A DNA stretch of 64,000 nucleotides from contig CM055618.1 in NCBI GenBank assembly GCA_029379385.1, positions 3,234,134 through 3,298,133 of the forward strand. The letters are read 5' to 3'. Numbering within the stretch: position 1 is the first letter of the stretch; every line of letters begins with the position of its first letter. The notes beneath the pieces were generated by a model. That model saw only the letters and a list, made by a program, of their open reading frames with translations. It searched no databases and had not been told where the DNA came from. The translations under genes and the position numbers were made by a program. The DNA is from Quillaja saponaria. Lineage: Eukaryota > Streptophyta > Magnoliopsida > Fabales > Quillajaceae. Shown here piece after piece: positions 23,501-34,967 of this stretch.

Positions 23501-23612
23501 TTATTCTTTGGTTTAGTCAAGAGTCATATTTGTTTCTTTGTTTTGAAGTCAGAGTTATAGAGGTGTGGTTACCCATTCTTCTGACCAGTCATGCCTCCGT
23601 GTGGGTGCGACA
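20528..23612 (+). mobile_element. 3' part of another family L LTR
   Basis: It begins abruptly with sequence equivalent to the middle of the intact LTR (CAGCCACTCTTCC-like block) and runs colinearly to GTGGGTGCGACA at 23612. Diagnostic 3' blocks are present: CTACTCACTGAGTCTAAAGGACTCACC, AACCTCTGCC, GGTTACCCATTCTTCTGACC. Its 5' part is absent. It contains an (AT)n/(AC)n tract at 21237-21260, in the same place as in the 59-kb copy. Confidence 0.6.
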
Positions 23613-23726
23613 CTTTCTCACATATACCACTATTTATTGTGGCCTTAGTTTTTCTATATCATTTAGCTAATTGTCACAATGTTAGCAGTTCATAGTGACC
23701 TTAATTTTTATTACAATTCCTTACTG

Positions 23727-23739
23727 TGGTATCAGAGCC
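23727..23739 (+). promoter_or_regulatory. Primer-binding site for initiator tRNA-Met
   Basis: TGGTATCAGAGCC is the classical retrotransposon primer site complementary to the 3' end of plant initiator tRNA-Met. It marks the start of an internal region on the plus strand. It lies 114 bp after the last recognisable LTR end (23612) rather than directly adjacent, so an extra segment or a second LTR end sits between. Confidence 0.7.
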
Positions 23740-26491
23740 ATCCTTATGATTTACGATAGATTCAATAATTGATTATTATAGCTTAAAGAGTTTGATCTCT
23801 TTTTATTATTGATTAATTGATAATAATAATATTATTATGAAATCTAAAAGGAATTGTTTTTACATTTCAAAGAGTTTGAAATAAACCAAAAAAATATACA
23901 TATATCAATCATAATGGTGTTGCCATTATGTTTTATTGCCATGTACAATTTTTGTAACAACCCTTAATTTAGTTATAAAAATTATACATTATATGCGCGT
24001 ATAGGATGAACTCTAAATGAGTCATATTCTTTTTTATGATTTCTTAGAAAAGTTGAAAGACTTATGTTGCAAAAAGTAATATATAATTAGTTTTCTATAT
24101 TAAAATTTATTTTACTAATATATTAAAAAAAAGAAAATAGGTTAATAAAAATAAATAAACTTAGTACTTGAGAAGTTCTTATTTCTACGCAATTACTTAT
24201 TGACCTATTGTAACTCTTTAGTCATTTTTCTACTTTGTATTTTAATTATTTCTTTCTAATAAAGGAAAAGAAAAGGAAAGCTTCATTAAATAAAAAATAA
24301 AATTCAATGAGGTCAATTTTGTAATTTTTTCCCCTTATCCTTTACTATCCATCTCATGGCCCTGGGCTCTTTTTTTCATCTCTAGCTGCAACATTCAACT
24401 AGAAGAGATAAATTTGTTTCTCCCTCCACATTTCTTCATCTTTTGCAAACTCATCCTTTTTAATCCCAACCACTTTGTAAATTCTTCTAATCCATTATTT
24501 TAGCTTCTCATATCTTATCATCTTGTTTACATATAAGGTAAAGGAGATATTATCCCTAAATTTCATGGCTGGAATTTGTTATGGCAACCTCTTTGAGTTA
24601 ATGATTTTGGGTCTTTTTCTACTATAAAGCTCACCTAGGTAAGTGGGTATCTTACTAAATTGTTGTATTTTCTTTTATAATACATTCTAGGGATTATATT
24701 CATAGTTCTAAAAGTTTTCATGTTACTTTTTGAAGTTTATCTTGGAAATTACTGAACTAAAAGTTTGAAGAATAAATGGTTTTAGGGCTCTATTTAGGAT
24801 CTTGTAATGTTGCTATTTCAATTAGAGGTGAGTTTTTGACTGAGTTTCTCTTCTTTTCTTGAATTTGAAAGGTTGGGTTTCATTTTTTTAATTTTTTTTT
24901 GGGTTTCTTTTCTTGGATGCGAAAATTTTCTTATTTTTGAGTTTGTGATGATTAGAAAAGATTTTATGGATTTTCTCTTAACTTGAACATGGTTATGAGT
25001 TTACAATTACTTTGCATCTTATTTGTGTTAGTTATAGTTATTATTTCAAAGTTGATGATTTTATGTTTTAGTTTTACTTACTGAAAAATTATTTTATTAG
25101 TTGCTACTCTAGTTATGAATAAATTTATTTCAATCCAGTCAAGCTTGTATGTTATTATAAGTTCTTGGTTTTCAATTGAACAATATTTCGGTATTAGGAC
25201 TTTCAAAAGAAAATTATTTAAATTATATTTTCTTAAATGTTGAATTTTGAACTATTCGATTAGTTTTCTGATCTTTTGACTAAAAAAAAAAGTCTTAGCT
25301 ACGCTATCTCTTCTCAAGTTTTCTTACTCTGGTAATGTTTTTCCTAATATTCCATTACGTTCATTGTATTAATTATTGTTCCTTGTTATCTGATCAGTTG
25401 ATATGCTAGATTGTTGATTTGTGCTAAACTATTTGTAGTTGTCATTCATTTGATTCTAATTTAGAATGACTCTCTTGCTATCTTTTCATATTTGCTTAGT
25501 TTAACGTGAGTGGTAATTACACACATGCATTGCTTTTAAAAACTTCCATTGTGATTTAATTTTGTATGATTTTGTTTGTATATGATATGCTTTGGTGATT
25601 TGATAAGACGATATGTGTAGAAATAAATATTGTGACATGATTGTTGACCATGTGATGTGGAAAGTTTGGTTTATTTGACATTAAGTTTACAACGTGATAT
25701 AAATTTTATTTTGATATTGCACTTTAGAAATATGATTTTATTTATTTATTTTTTTGGAATAATGATCCACTTGTTGGGGTTTGACATTTGGTTTAAAAAG
25801 AAGAAGACTTTGAAAAAATGACTAATTACATGTTTTCCAATAAAATTTCGATATGAGAATAATTGATTAAGATTTTAAAACAATTTTCTTTTACTATATG
25901 ATTGATATGATATTCAAAGATAAATTACATATATATATAGTTTGAATATATTATTATGTTTGAAGTGTTGATCCACGAGTAGTGGAAATAACATTATTTG
26001 AGAATGATGAAATATTAGTTTTATGAGATTGTGAAAATATGTAATTTGGTATGATAGGAGGAAACCTTGTCAGAATATCATAGTTAACAACGGTATTGTT
26101 AGCCTTGATGTACCTTGGTTCGACCCTAGGTAGCAAGGGTGATGCTAACCCCATGTTATTTCAAGCACATGGATTGGTTTGTCTGTATACACTTGGATTA
26201 ATACACATTGAGATGCCTAGCGAGTCAGCAGGGCTAATGCTAACCTTTGTGCGCATAGTCCATTGGTTTGTTTTGTGACATTATGTCTTGGAATCCTCCA
26301 GATTTGATAAAATATGTATTTTTCTTAAAGTAAATTTAGTCATGAATTGGATAAATGTTTCAACAACAAAAAAAAAAAAGGTATTTACTAACTTGTTTTT
26401 AGCATTCTAATTCATTCATTAGTTTTGTCACACCTGCAAACAAATGTATGACTGACCAGGAAAAATGGATATCCAAACCTCTATAATCCCG

Positions 26492-26705
26492 AATCCACAT
26501 TGACTGAACACAAATGACTCTTAAACAAATTATAGTTAAGACCAAGAAAACTTTACTGAACTAAATAAAGTCATGATCTGGTTATAAAACATAAATATAA
26601 TCCACATTGACTGAACACAAATGACTCTTAAACAAATTATAGTTAAGACCAAGAAAACTTTACTGAACTAAATAAAGTCATGATCTGGTTATAAAACATA
26701 AATAT
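26492..26705 (-). repeat. Perfect 107-bp tandem duplication
   Basis: 26492-26598 and 26599-26705 are identical by eye (AATCCACATTGACTGAACAC ... AAAACATAAATAT). Absence of differences shows a very recent duplication or an assembly artefact. Confidence 0.85.
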
Positions 26706-28544
26706 TTACTTTCAATTTGGCAGAGATTTCCCGTAAAGTGGGAACATGCCCAATAGTATATACACCAATAGCCTGGTACAATTCACCAGTAACCCATAAT
26801 ATCAAAGTACTCAGAGGAGCTCTGCTCCTAACAACACATTAAGTTACCACACTTAACTCAATATACACAACAATGCATGAAACCTAAAATGACTGTAAGT
26901 GTCGCCCTGTCAGCTTCAAGTATGTGACTCCGGGATATACCTTGCCGCAACAGTGTCGGTAGGTAACAAATCTTGATATAACGAGCTGTGTTTTCCTGAT
27001 ACTAAAAAAAAAAAAACCACAGAAGAAAGAGTTTCACAAAGACTCAGTGAGGAAACCACATACCCTGAGGAAACCACATACCCTGAGGGTACTAGCATCA
27101 CATGGCACAAAATACATATAAATTACTAATTAACCTTATGGTTAAATTTAAATGCACATGTACATAGTTGCAGTTAGCATCCAGTCATAACTCACAATAT
27201 ATATATAACTCAGTTCAATATCTGTAATTCACAATTTTACAATTCAATTGAAACATACCAAACAATCAAAGGCCCAACGAGTTACTCAGCCCCGCATAAC
27301 AGTCTCACCCCTTACTGGGCATTTACACGCCCCACAACAAATTAATCTCCTTGTATAGTCCATCCCACCAAGGTTGAGCACTCAAGTTTTAAAACACTTG
27401 TTATAATCAGAATATTTCAAAATTTTAAATAAGAATATACTAAGTGTACATGGATTTCAATTTCAAAGATAAAAATAATTTTTGAGAAAAAAAAAATCTT
27501 ACTTTGTTAGCTCTTATCAATCACAACCAATATCAAATAACAAACATCAATCAATTGTTCAAATTCACATAATTTATTTCACACTGTTTGTTTCATCTAG
27601 ACTGTGATGGTGTTGAATTATACTCAATATGATCGAGAGCTACAATTCATTAATTCAAACATTATTCGATTTATAATTTTATGATTAAAATTTTCAACAA
27701 TATTTTAATTAATACATTTCCATTAATACAACTTACATGCATGCATGAATATTTACTTTCTTTTACTCATCCCATCAAATACTTTAGAAAACACACTTAA
27801 TTTTTTTTTTTATTAGTTTGAGTAATTCATATATATATATATATACTTGTTAAGAATCCAATATAACTCCTTAATCCCATGCTATTTACGTTTTGGATAT
27901 TGTATTCCAAATTAACTTGTTACTTTTAAGTCATTAAACTTACAACGTACAAATTTCAAATTTATATACTTCAATTCTAGATTTCCAATTTCAATAGTCA
28001 TGTAAAACCATTACATGTATTTACTAGTTTCTTTAAACTTTTATGTAACCTTAATTCCTGTCCTAATTCCCTTCAAAACATACTCTAATAACACAATTAA
28101 CTTAGAGTTTATTTCAAAGAAATTTCAAACAATGCATCTAATACAAGTTGCACGGCCTTGGAAAGTTCCTTTCTTATTTTTCCTCTCCTAGTTATGTCCT
28201 TATAAAGCCCCACCTATTTCTCAATTTAGCTTTTAACAACCAAAAAGGGGAAAGAACCTCTTAATTAACTTGTCGTTCAAAACAAGGGATAGTCTTTTAG
28301 AATTGATATAACTCACACACTTACTTTGGTGGCTGAAATAGAGTAAATGGAAGCTGTCCAAACAGCCCCTTCCACTTTGCTTATCCTCACCCTTGAGTTT
28401 CTGAAATTGGCTGGCAACAAAGGCATTCACACTACTAAAGCAGGGCAACCCTGCCTTCAATGCCTATTGCTACCTTTTGCTGCCCACAGCTCCATCAAAT
28501 CCACCCACACACACACTTCCCTATCCCCTTCTTCACGATGCCTT

Positions 28545-30687
28545 TGTAACACTCCCAAAATTAATACCTAAATTAATTATAGGATAAGTAATTATCTTAC
28601 GAGTTAGATAGGATTAAAATTGAATATTATTTCATGTATAGGAATAGTACATGTACATATAAAAATACATGTAGGATATGTATTAGTATAAAAATACATA
28701 TAAATATATGTACATATATACGTATACATACATGTATATACGTATAAAAACATGGACAAGTATAGGCGTTGGAACAAAGATGAAAAAATGCTACATGGTG
28801 TTATTGGAAGAAGAAGAGAAAATGGTAAAATATAGATTACTTGCTAGAAAAGAAAATGTGATGAATTAGGTGTAAGAAGAAGATTAAGAGTGGCAATTTG
28901 TAATAAATGAAAGGGGTCTAGGTGTAAAAAGGAGAATAAGTGTGGCAATTTGCAATTAATGAAGGGACTTAGGTGTAAGAATGAGAATAAGTGTGGCAAC
29001 TTGTAATTAATGATAGGGCTTAGTTGTAAGAAGGAGGAAAAGTTGAAATAATTAAGGGGGCATGTGGAAGAAAGTTAGGACATAAGGTGGCAAGTAATAA
29101 TTAACATAGCAAGATTGCTAGACAAGTGAAAGGCAAGGAAAACACTAGATGTCCATAAAATAATTAAGTAGGACATGTGTAAAGAATTAAGGAAACAAAG
29201 TGTTCATGAAATAATTGAGTAAGGACATGTATAGAGAATTAAGGAAACAAGATGTCCATGAAATGATTAAGTAGGACATGTGTAGGGAATTAAGGTGACA
29301 AGGTGTCCATGAAATGATTATGGTGAATATGTGTAGAGATTTAAGGAAGCAAGGTGTACATGAAATGATTAACAAGACATGTGTAGAGATTTAAGATAAC
29401 TAGGTTGCTTAACTGATAATTAAAAAATCTAAACTGGGGAATAAGAGGAAGACAAGTGCTAGGAAGAAGGAACACATGTTAATTTAGAGAATGACAAGTA
29501 GTGGTTGTAATTTTAGAGGAAAAAAAAGGGTAAAGTAGGAAACAAAACTTTCTAAGCCTTGGCCATGCACTATAAATAGGAGGTGGGGTAGTGACCGAAA
29601 TGCATAGGCAAAGTGTTCACTAAAGTGAGAGAAAAAATGAGGAAACAAAGAAAGTGAGAGAAATAGTGAGAAATCAAAGAAAAGGCAAAACCATGAACTA
29701 TGAGAAAAGAAAGGGTAAAATAGTAGGAGAAAAGAGGAGGAGAAACAGAGAGGGAAAAGAAAGGAGGGAGGCATAGAAAGAAAGAAAAACAAACAATAAG
29801 GGTATTAAGCAAGTATTCATGCATTCCTTTGTTTTTTTTTTTTTTTCCTTGCTTTGAAAGGTACTTTCTTATTACTCTTATATTCTTTAAGCTACTCTTG
29901 TATCCTTCATGCAAATGAACTAGATATGAGAAAAATGAATCCCTTTTAGGAAACTTAGAGGAAATGACGAAAAAGGCTAATTTGCATTGCATATTCCTAT
30001 ATTTCTAAAACTACCATCAAGAATCCTTCATTGTCATGTATGAATACTTGTTAAGGTTCGACTCACTTTTCTTCATCTTGATATGCAAATTAATTAGTAC
30101 CATAGATATCTATTGTTTTCCTTGGAGAAAGGCATGATTTATGTAACGAGAAAATATGGCAAGTGGACCTTGTTTGGTAAAATATAGAAGTACTTGTGTT
30201 GAAATACAATTATGTAGTATGGAGTTGCTTTTGTATAAAGTTGTAATATGTTCTTAACAAGTTTACTTATTAATTTTATTAATATTTGGAGGAATCCTAG
30301 TATTACTAAAATTGGCTCTTGTATAAATAATAGTTTGCAAATTGTGTCTCTAAGATATTAATCCACTATTCACAAGTTACATCTTTTAAGTAAATCTTGG
30401 TTAATAAATAGAGTAGCATGGACTTAAAATAAATTGGAGGAAAAGATAAAATTTAGAAGGAGGAATACAAGATCACCAATCATGGCAGTATGGTGTAAAG
30501 TGAAATAACAAGAACGTCTAAAGAAAATAATAAAGTATTACTATAGTAGGAAAATAAAAATGCTAGAAAATACAAGTAACAAAAGTATTACCAATTAAAT
30601 AGGCTTAAGAGTTTGATTATTGATTTAAATTGGCTTAAGAGTTTATTAAGTAGATTAAGTATAGGATTAAGGAAAGAGGGTGTCACA
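28545..30687 (+). mobile_element. Innermost LTR-like insertion of the nest
   Basis: It starts TGTAACACTCCCAAAATTAA and ends GAGGGTGTCACA. Flanks are GCCTT (28540-28544) and GCCTC (30688-30692), four of five matching. Length is 2,143 bp. It contains a 52-bp tandem array, a purine-rich middle (29500-29800) and no coding frame. TG...CA ends suggest a solo LTR; it interrupts the minus-strand LTR 26426-31361. Confidence 0.6.
28866..29400 (+). repeat. Decaying tandem array, about 52-bp period
   Basis: TAGGTGTAAGAAG-like starts occur at 28866, 28918, 28970 and 29021. A variant TAGGACATGTGTA-like start occurs near 29168, 29221, 29272, 29327 and 29379. Both variants share AAGAATTAAG...GTG...ATGAAATGATTA, so they look like one array of roughly ten units that diverged in two blocks. 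Confidence 0.75.
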
Positions 30688-30970
30688 GCCTCCCTTTAAT
30701 CCTTAAACAAAATCAAAACTTAACCTAGCTTACTAACATAAAATAGGGGTTATAATATCTACCAAAGCCTTCCCTTATTGATCCTTCTAATAGCTACATA
30801 ACCCACAAAATGACCAAAACAGCAAGGAAGGAAGAATGACAACTCTTGGTTCATTGATTTCTCTACTAGCCCAGGCAAAAGAATGAAGAAAGATCTAGTC
30901 TTGTTATGGTGGTGGAAGACAGAAAATGAAAAGAATTAGAAGATAATAGAACGCAACCATAAAGTAAAAA

Positions 30971-30986
30971 GGGGGGGGGGGGGGGG
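30971..30986 (+). repeat. Poly-G run of 16
   Basis: An uninterrupted run of 16 G lies in AT-rich LTR sequence. Length may be unreliable in sequencing. Confidence 0.85.
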
Positions 30987-33379
30987 AAGGGAATAAAATA
31001 ATAAAGGAATGGAACTTAATGAAAAAAATAATCAAAGTTCACATGTTTTAAAATTGTGGCTACAAATTACTTATAGGTATAAGTGTTATATATATATATA
31101 CTCGATTATTATTTTATACTTTATGTTATGCATAACTAATTTTTACTAACACACTTTAAATGAAATAAACTCTAAATTCAATTCAATTCATAATATGATA
31201 GAAATACATTTTCTAGCTTGTTGCATGTAAATATATAAATATATACACTAGCATTCATTCACTAAAATTCTAATTTTGCGTGAACTTTTATTTGCCTAGT
31301 TATATAGGTTACGTACAACATTTTAAAATGTATGTTAAATTATCAGGTTCGGGTTATCACATGTTTTATGAAAATTACTTAATACACAGATTTAAATTTG
31401 TTAAATTGCTAAATATAGTTTTGTAAAAATGTCTAGGCAATTGAAAGGTTTAAGCTTGTTTTGCCTAACTTATGATGATATATGTTATTTGTTTATTATG
31501 AGAAATTTGAAATACATTGTTCAGAGTTATATTTTCTTGATGAGTAAATAAACTTTCATGAAGTGAGTATTGATGCACTGTATTTTATAGTTAAATATAA
31601 TTAGTTGATGGTTTACTTGATGTTAAATATATTTTGAGCTATGTGAACGATGAAGAAAAATGATTTCGTTTGAAATTGTGGTTTGCTATGTAAAAATCTA
31701 GTTTGGTGTATGAGTATGGTTGATAATTATTTTGGTAGCTTATAGGACTATTAGAGGGTGATCCATTTTTTTGGTTTGGATTACTTGTAAAGGAATCATT
31801 TTTACACTTTGGTAATCTGATCCCTTGGATTGTTTGGCTTCTCTTTGGTTTTGCTTAGGACTTTTGTTGGGAAATGAAAAATAATTGTGGAAATCAATGC
31901 CTTAGCTTTAGTTGGCTTTCATAGATAAGGGAGTGGATAAATGCGAAGATTGGAAGGAAATAGCTGAGAATGAAGTTGACGAAGGTTCCGGTACTATAGT
32001 CATTGAGTTGAAAGCCTTTGGCACTTAAGTTATAGATGGACTTATAGACTGTACTTTTCCTCTATCTACTATTGCTTTAGCTAGAGTTATAATCGGGAAT
32101 GGTAAGGTATGTAGTTTAGTTAGGATATTTTTTTTAGACTTAAAGATTTTTCTTTGACTTGGTCTTGTGTTAAGATTTAGATTTAAGTAGATTATAAATT
32201 GTGGATTGTGACATTTAACTCATTTACATTTTGTATAGTGGTTTTCATGGAACCGTTCCATTAATTGTATATTTTATTTCGATGTGAGATGTTTATTAGA
32301 TGAGTTGGTGTAATTTTTTTGAGAGGTTAAAGCATTGGGGTCATTAGTGTTTTAAATGTTTATTGGCAATTTTAGGATTTAGTTTATAGAGTTGTAAGTT
32401 TTGTTTATAGGAAAGGTAATGTTTTTGGTATTAAGTCAAAGGTAGGTTTTGTTTTTTGAAATCTTTTGGATTTTGGTGTTGTCGATAAGTTATCGTGTAG
32501 TTGATCTTCGAGATTTAGTTAGATTCTTTTGAGGTTTCATTAGTTGTCTATGGTTAAGGTTTAATTCGATTGGTTGTTGAGTAAATGATCTATTTCTATT
32601 AGGAGTTTAATAGGTCAATTGAGGATTTAAGTGATAGCTTAGGGTTTAGTACTCATGGCACCACACTAGGAATTTTTTTTGAAATATTCTTTGTAAGCTT
32701 TTATGAACATGTTATTAGAGCAACTTTTGTTAAACTAAAATTATTTGAAATTTAAACGATTGTACTTTTTGAAAATAATTCTTGTGAATTGAAAGTGATT
32801 ATTTTTCTGTGAAAGTACTATGAAAGGTAAACTTGTTAAACAATGTATGTAATGTTCCATGTACACAAAAAATAAAAATAAAAATAAAATAAATAAAATA
32901 AAATTGTGCGTCTATATGTTCCTGTCCTTGTGCATGTGTTGTACTTGCCAACTCACTGAGATTGTTGAAGCTCATTCTACTCTTACTTTCTAGTTTTCCA
33001 GATACATGTTTAACCATGTCACTGTTTGGAGTCTTGGAAGTGCTAGCATTTGTTCTTCGCTGGAATTTGGTATTTTATATTCTTAAAGTGTTGTTTCAGC
33101 AGTTATAATAGATTTTGAAAAGTTGTTCAATTGTTGTATATCACAATTCATTGACCGAGTTCTCATTTTCTTTGATTTTGATTTGAGGCTAGCTTGGACC
33201 AAGGTGGGTTTTAACTTGCCTTGTTCTCTCGCTGGTCATGGTCGATATTTGGGTCGTGACAATTTTAATTTGTAATACATGAATCTTACATATATTTGTA
33301 GGTTGAGGAATTAGAGGATTAACCATGAAAGGTATGAATTAAGTAAAATTTGAAATTTTGATTTTCAACTCCAAAACAT

Positions 33380-34967
33380 TGTTTGTGTTTGATAAAGGTC
33401 AATGACACTAATTTTTATCCGAAATAGAATCTAGGTATACCTAAGACACCTTAATTTGATTATTCAATATTTGATTAAAAATATTTGAGTAACTCAGTCT
33501 AGGGTGGATAAGTGAGGAGTTTACATATATTCTTGGTGTGTGGGAGCTAAATTTCCTTGAGGAGGATGTGTATTTGGTATGCGGGTGCTGAGTTACTCTA
33601 ATTGGCCCTTTGAGTGTTTTGAATGCTTTGGTTGATTTGTTTGTATAATATATTACATTAATTGTATTTGCTTAATTTTACGCTTTCTATATTTGTGTAC
33701 ATAGTGAAATTGGATTGTTTTGAAATGTATGTTTACATTAAATTATTCGATCTATACATTTTATTTGTGTATGGTTGATGCTAGTACCTTTGGGTACGTT
33801 TTTCTACTTTACGAGTGTTAACAACAAAAAATATGCAAGATGTAGGCCGAATTCATTTGGGCTAGTTTGATGATTTTTGATCAGCTGAGCATTGATCAGC
33901 TAATGAACTGGATCAGCTAACTAAGTTTGGGCCTAATTCAAATTATGTCAATTGGGTTAAGACCTATTTAGTACGCCAAATCCCTTTAAAATAGGGATTT
34001 TCGGTTAAGGTTTTAAATGGAAGGATAGAGCTGTTGGGAATGGTTCAAAGGAGACGATAAAGATAAGACCTATTCAAATTGGTTCAAAATTGATCTTTCA
34101 ACGGGCTTGGACACTTATTGGGCATATGGACTCATTGAAGCAAAATAATTGGATATGTCAAGTCGGACTAACTCAAAGTTAGTTTGGTGTACCTAGACCG
34201 CTTTCAATGTCAAATCCTATTTTTAAGGGATAATGGAGATATGGGGCATCAGAAAATCGTTATTTAGACTAGCTAAGGCAGAAACCGGTTGCTAAACTTT
34301 CAGGCAAATCAGCTGACAGGGGCAGTAAGTCACTTTGGTTATTAGTCATGATCCTATATTGGTTTATGCTTGGTCAGGAGGTTAAGGGAGAACGTGGCAG
34401 ATAGGCTTAGTGGGTTAACGACTAGTTTTTCTTGTATAAATATGACTACATTCATCAATTGTAAACACATTTCAATGTCAAACAAAAACTTAGCAATTCA
34501 ATTGAATTCCTATTTTAAATTCAGCCTTTATTGCTTTATTTACAAGCATTCTTTACATATTTTATTTCTCGCTTTTCGTTACAAATTCATACCTAGTTAC
34601 ATTTTAATCGAACCAATTCACTAGAAGCTTTTTAGTATCCTAGGAACCCATTGTCTAAGAAACAGAGTCTTTTTCTTAGCCAATTGCCTAAACATGGGAA
34701 TCAAGAGTTGCGAAGTTAGCTTATTTGACTCAGTTGATCCCCATTGAAATATTTCTCAAACAATAGGGTACCTCTGCCAAAAATTTTAGTTAAATTATTA
34801 TACATTTTAGTAAATAAGCATTTGTATTTAGTTTGTGTTTTCTAAACTTTCCTTTTTATTTCTAGTTTGGTTAAATGTTATATATGTTTCTTTGATTTGA
34901 AATCAGGGTTACAAAGGTTTGATTCTCAATTTCTCTAGCTAACCATGCCTTCATGTAAGGTGTGACA
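33380..34967 (+). mobile_element. 3' part of a family L LTR, interrupted
   Basis: 33380-33822 matches family L (TTTGTGTTTGATAAAGG, GAGTAACTCAG, GGGTACGTTTTTCTAC). 34763-34967 matches its final part (AGGGTACCTCTGCC, TTTTAGTAAATAAGCATTTG, CATGCCTTCATGTAAGGTGTGACA). Between them lies foreign sequence, and about 300 bp of the expected LTR are missing at the junction. Confidence 0.6.
33823..34762 (+). mobile_element. Foreign insert, possibly a solo LTR of another family
   Basis: It starts TGTTAACAACAAAAAATATG and ends TTTCTCAAACA. It contains several GATCAGCT(G/A)A motifs (33880-33925) and a good TATA-type sequence (CTTGTATAAATATG, about 34430). Such an arrangement fits a U3-R-U5 unit. No target duplication is seen and the host LTR is deleted at the site, so this is tentative. 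Confidence 0.4.

Larger units (their letters stand above)
26426..31361 (-). mobile_element. Long LTR, minus strand, middle of the nest
   Basis: On the plus strand it starts TGTCACACCTGC and ends GGGTTATCACA. In its own orientation it runs TGTGATAACCCGAACCTG to GGTGTGACA. The 3' family L blocks are visible in reverse: GGATATCCAAACCTCTATAATC, CAGAGATTTCCCG, GACTCAGTGAG, CAACGAGTTACTCAGCCCC. Flanks are AGTTT and TGTTT, four of five matching. Without the insert at 28545-30687 it is about 2.8 kb. No ORF has homology. Confidence 0.65.
23953..33261 (+). mobile_element. Long LTR, outer member of a three-level nest (TSD ATTTT)
   Basis: It starts TGTAACAACCCTTAATT and ends TTTGGGTCGTGACA, with the identical 5-bp duplication ATTTT at 23948-23952 and 33262-33266. 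Removing the nested insertion at 26426-31361 leaves about 4.4 kb with TG...CA ends and no coding frame, so a solo LTR is the simplest reading. It sits in the remnant whose primer site is at 23727. Ends of this type with tRNA-Met primers suggest the Tekay/Del branch of Ty3/gypsy, which is inference. Confidence 0.75.

Noticed and set aside
29484..29992. Phe/Ser-rich minus-strand ORFs of 102 and 140 codons
   Set aside because: They mirror a purine-rich stretch in the innermost LTR and overlap in different frames.
33823..34762. Complete solo LTR with target duplication
   Set aside because: Flanking bases do not match and host sequence is deleted, so only a tentative insert is reported.
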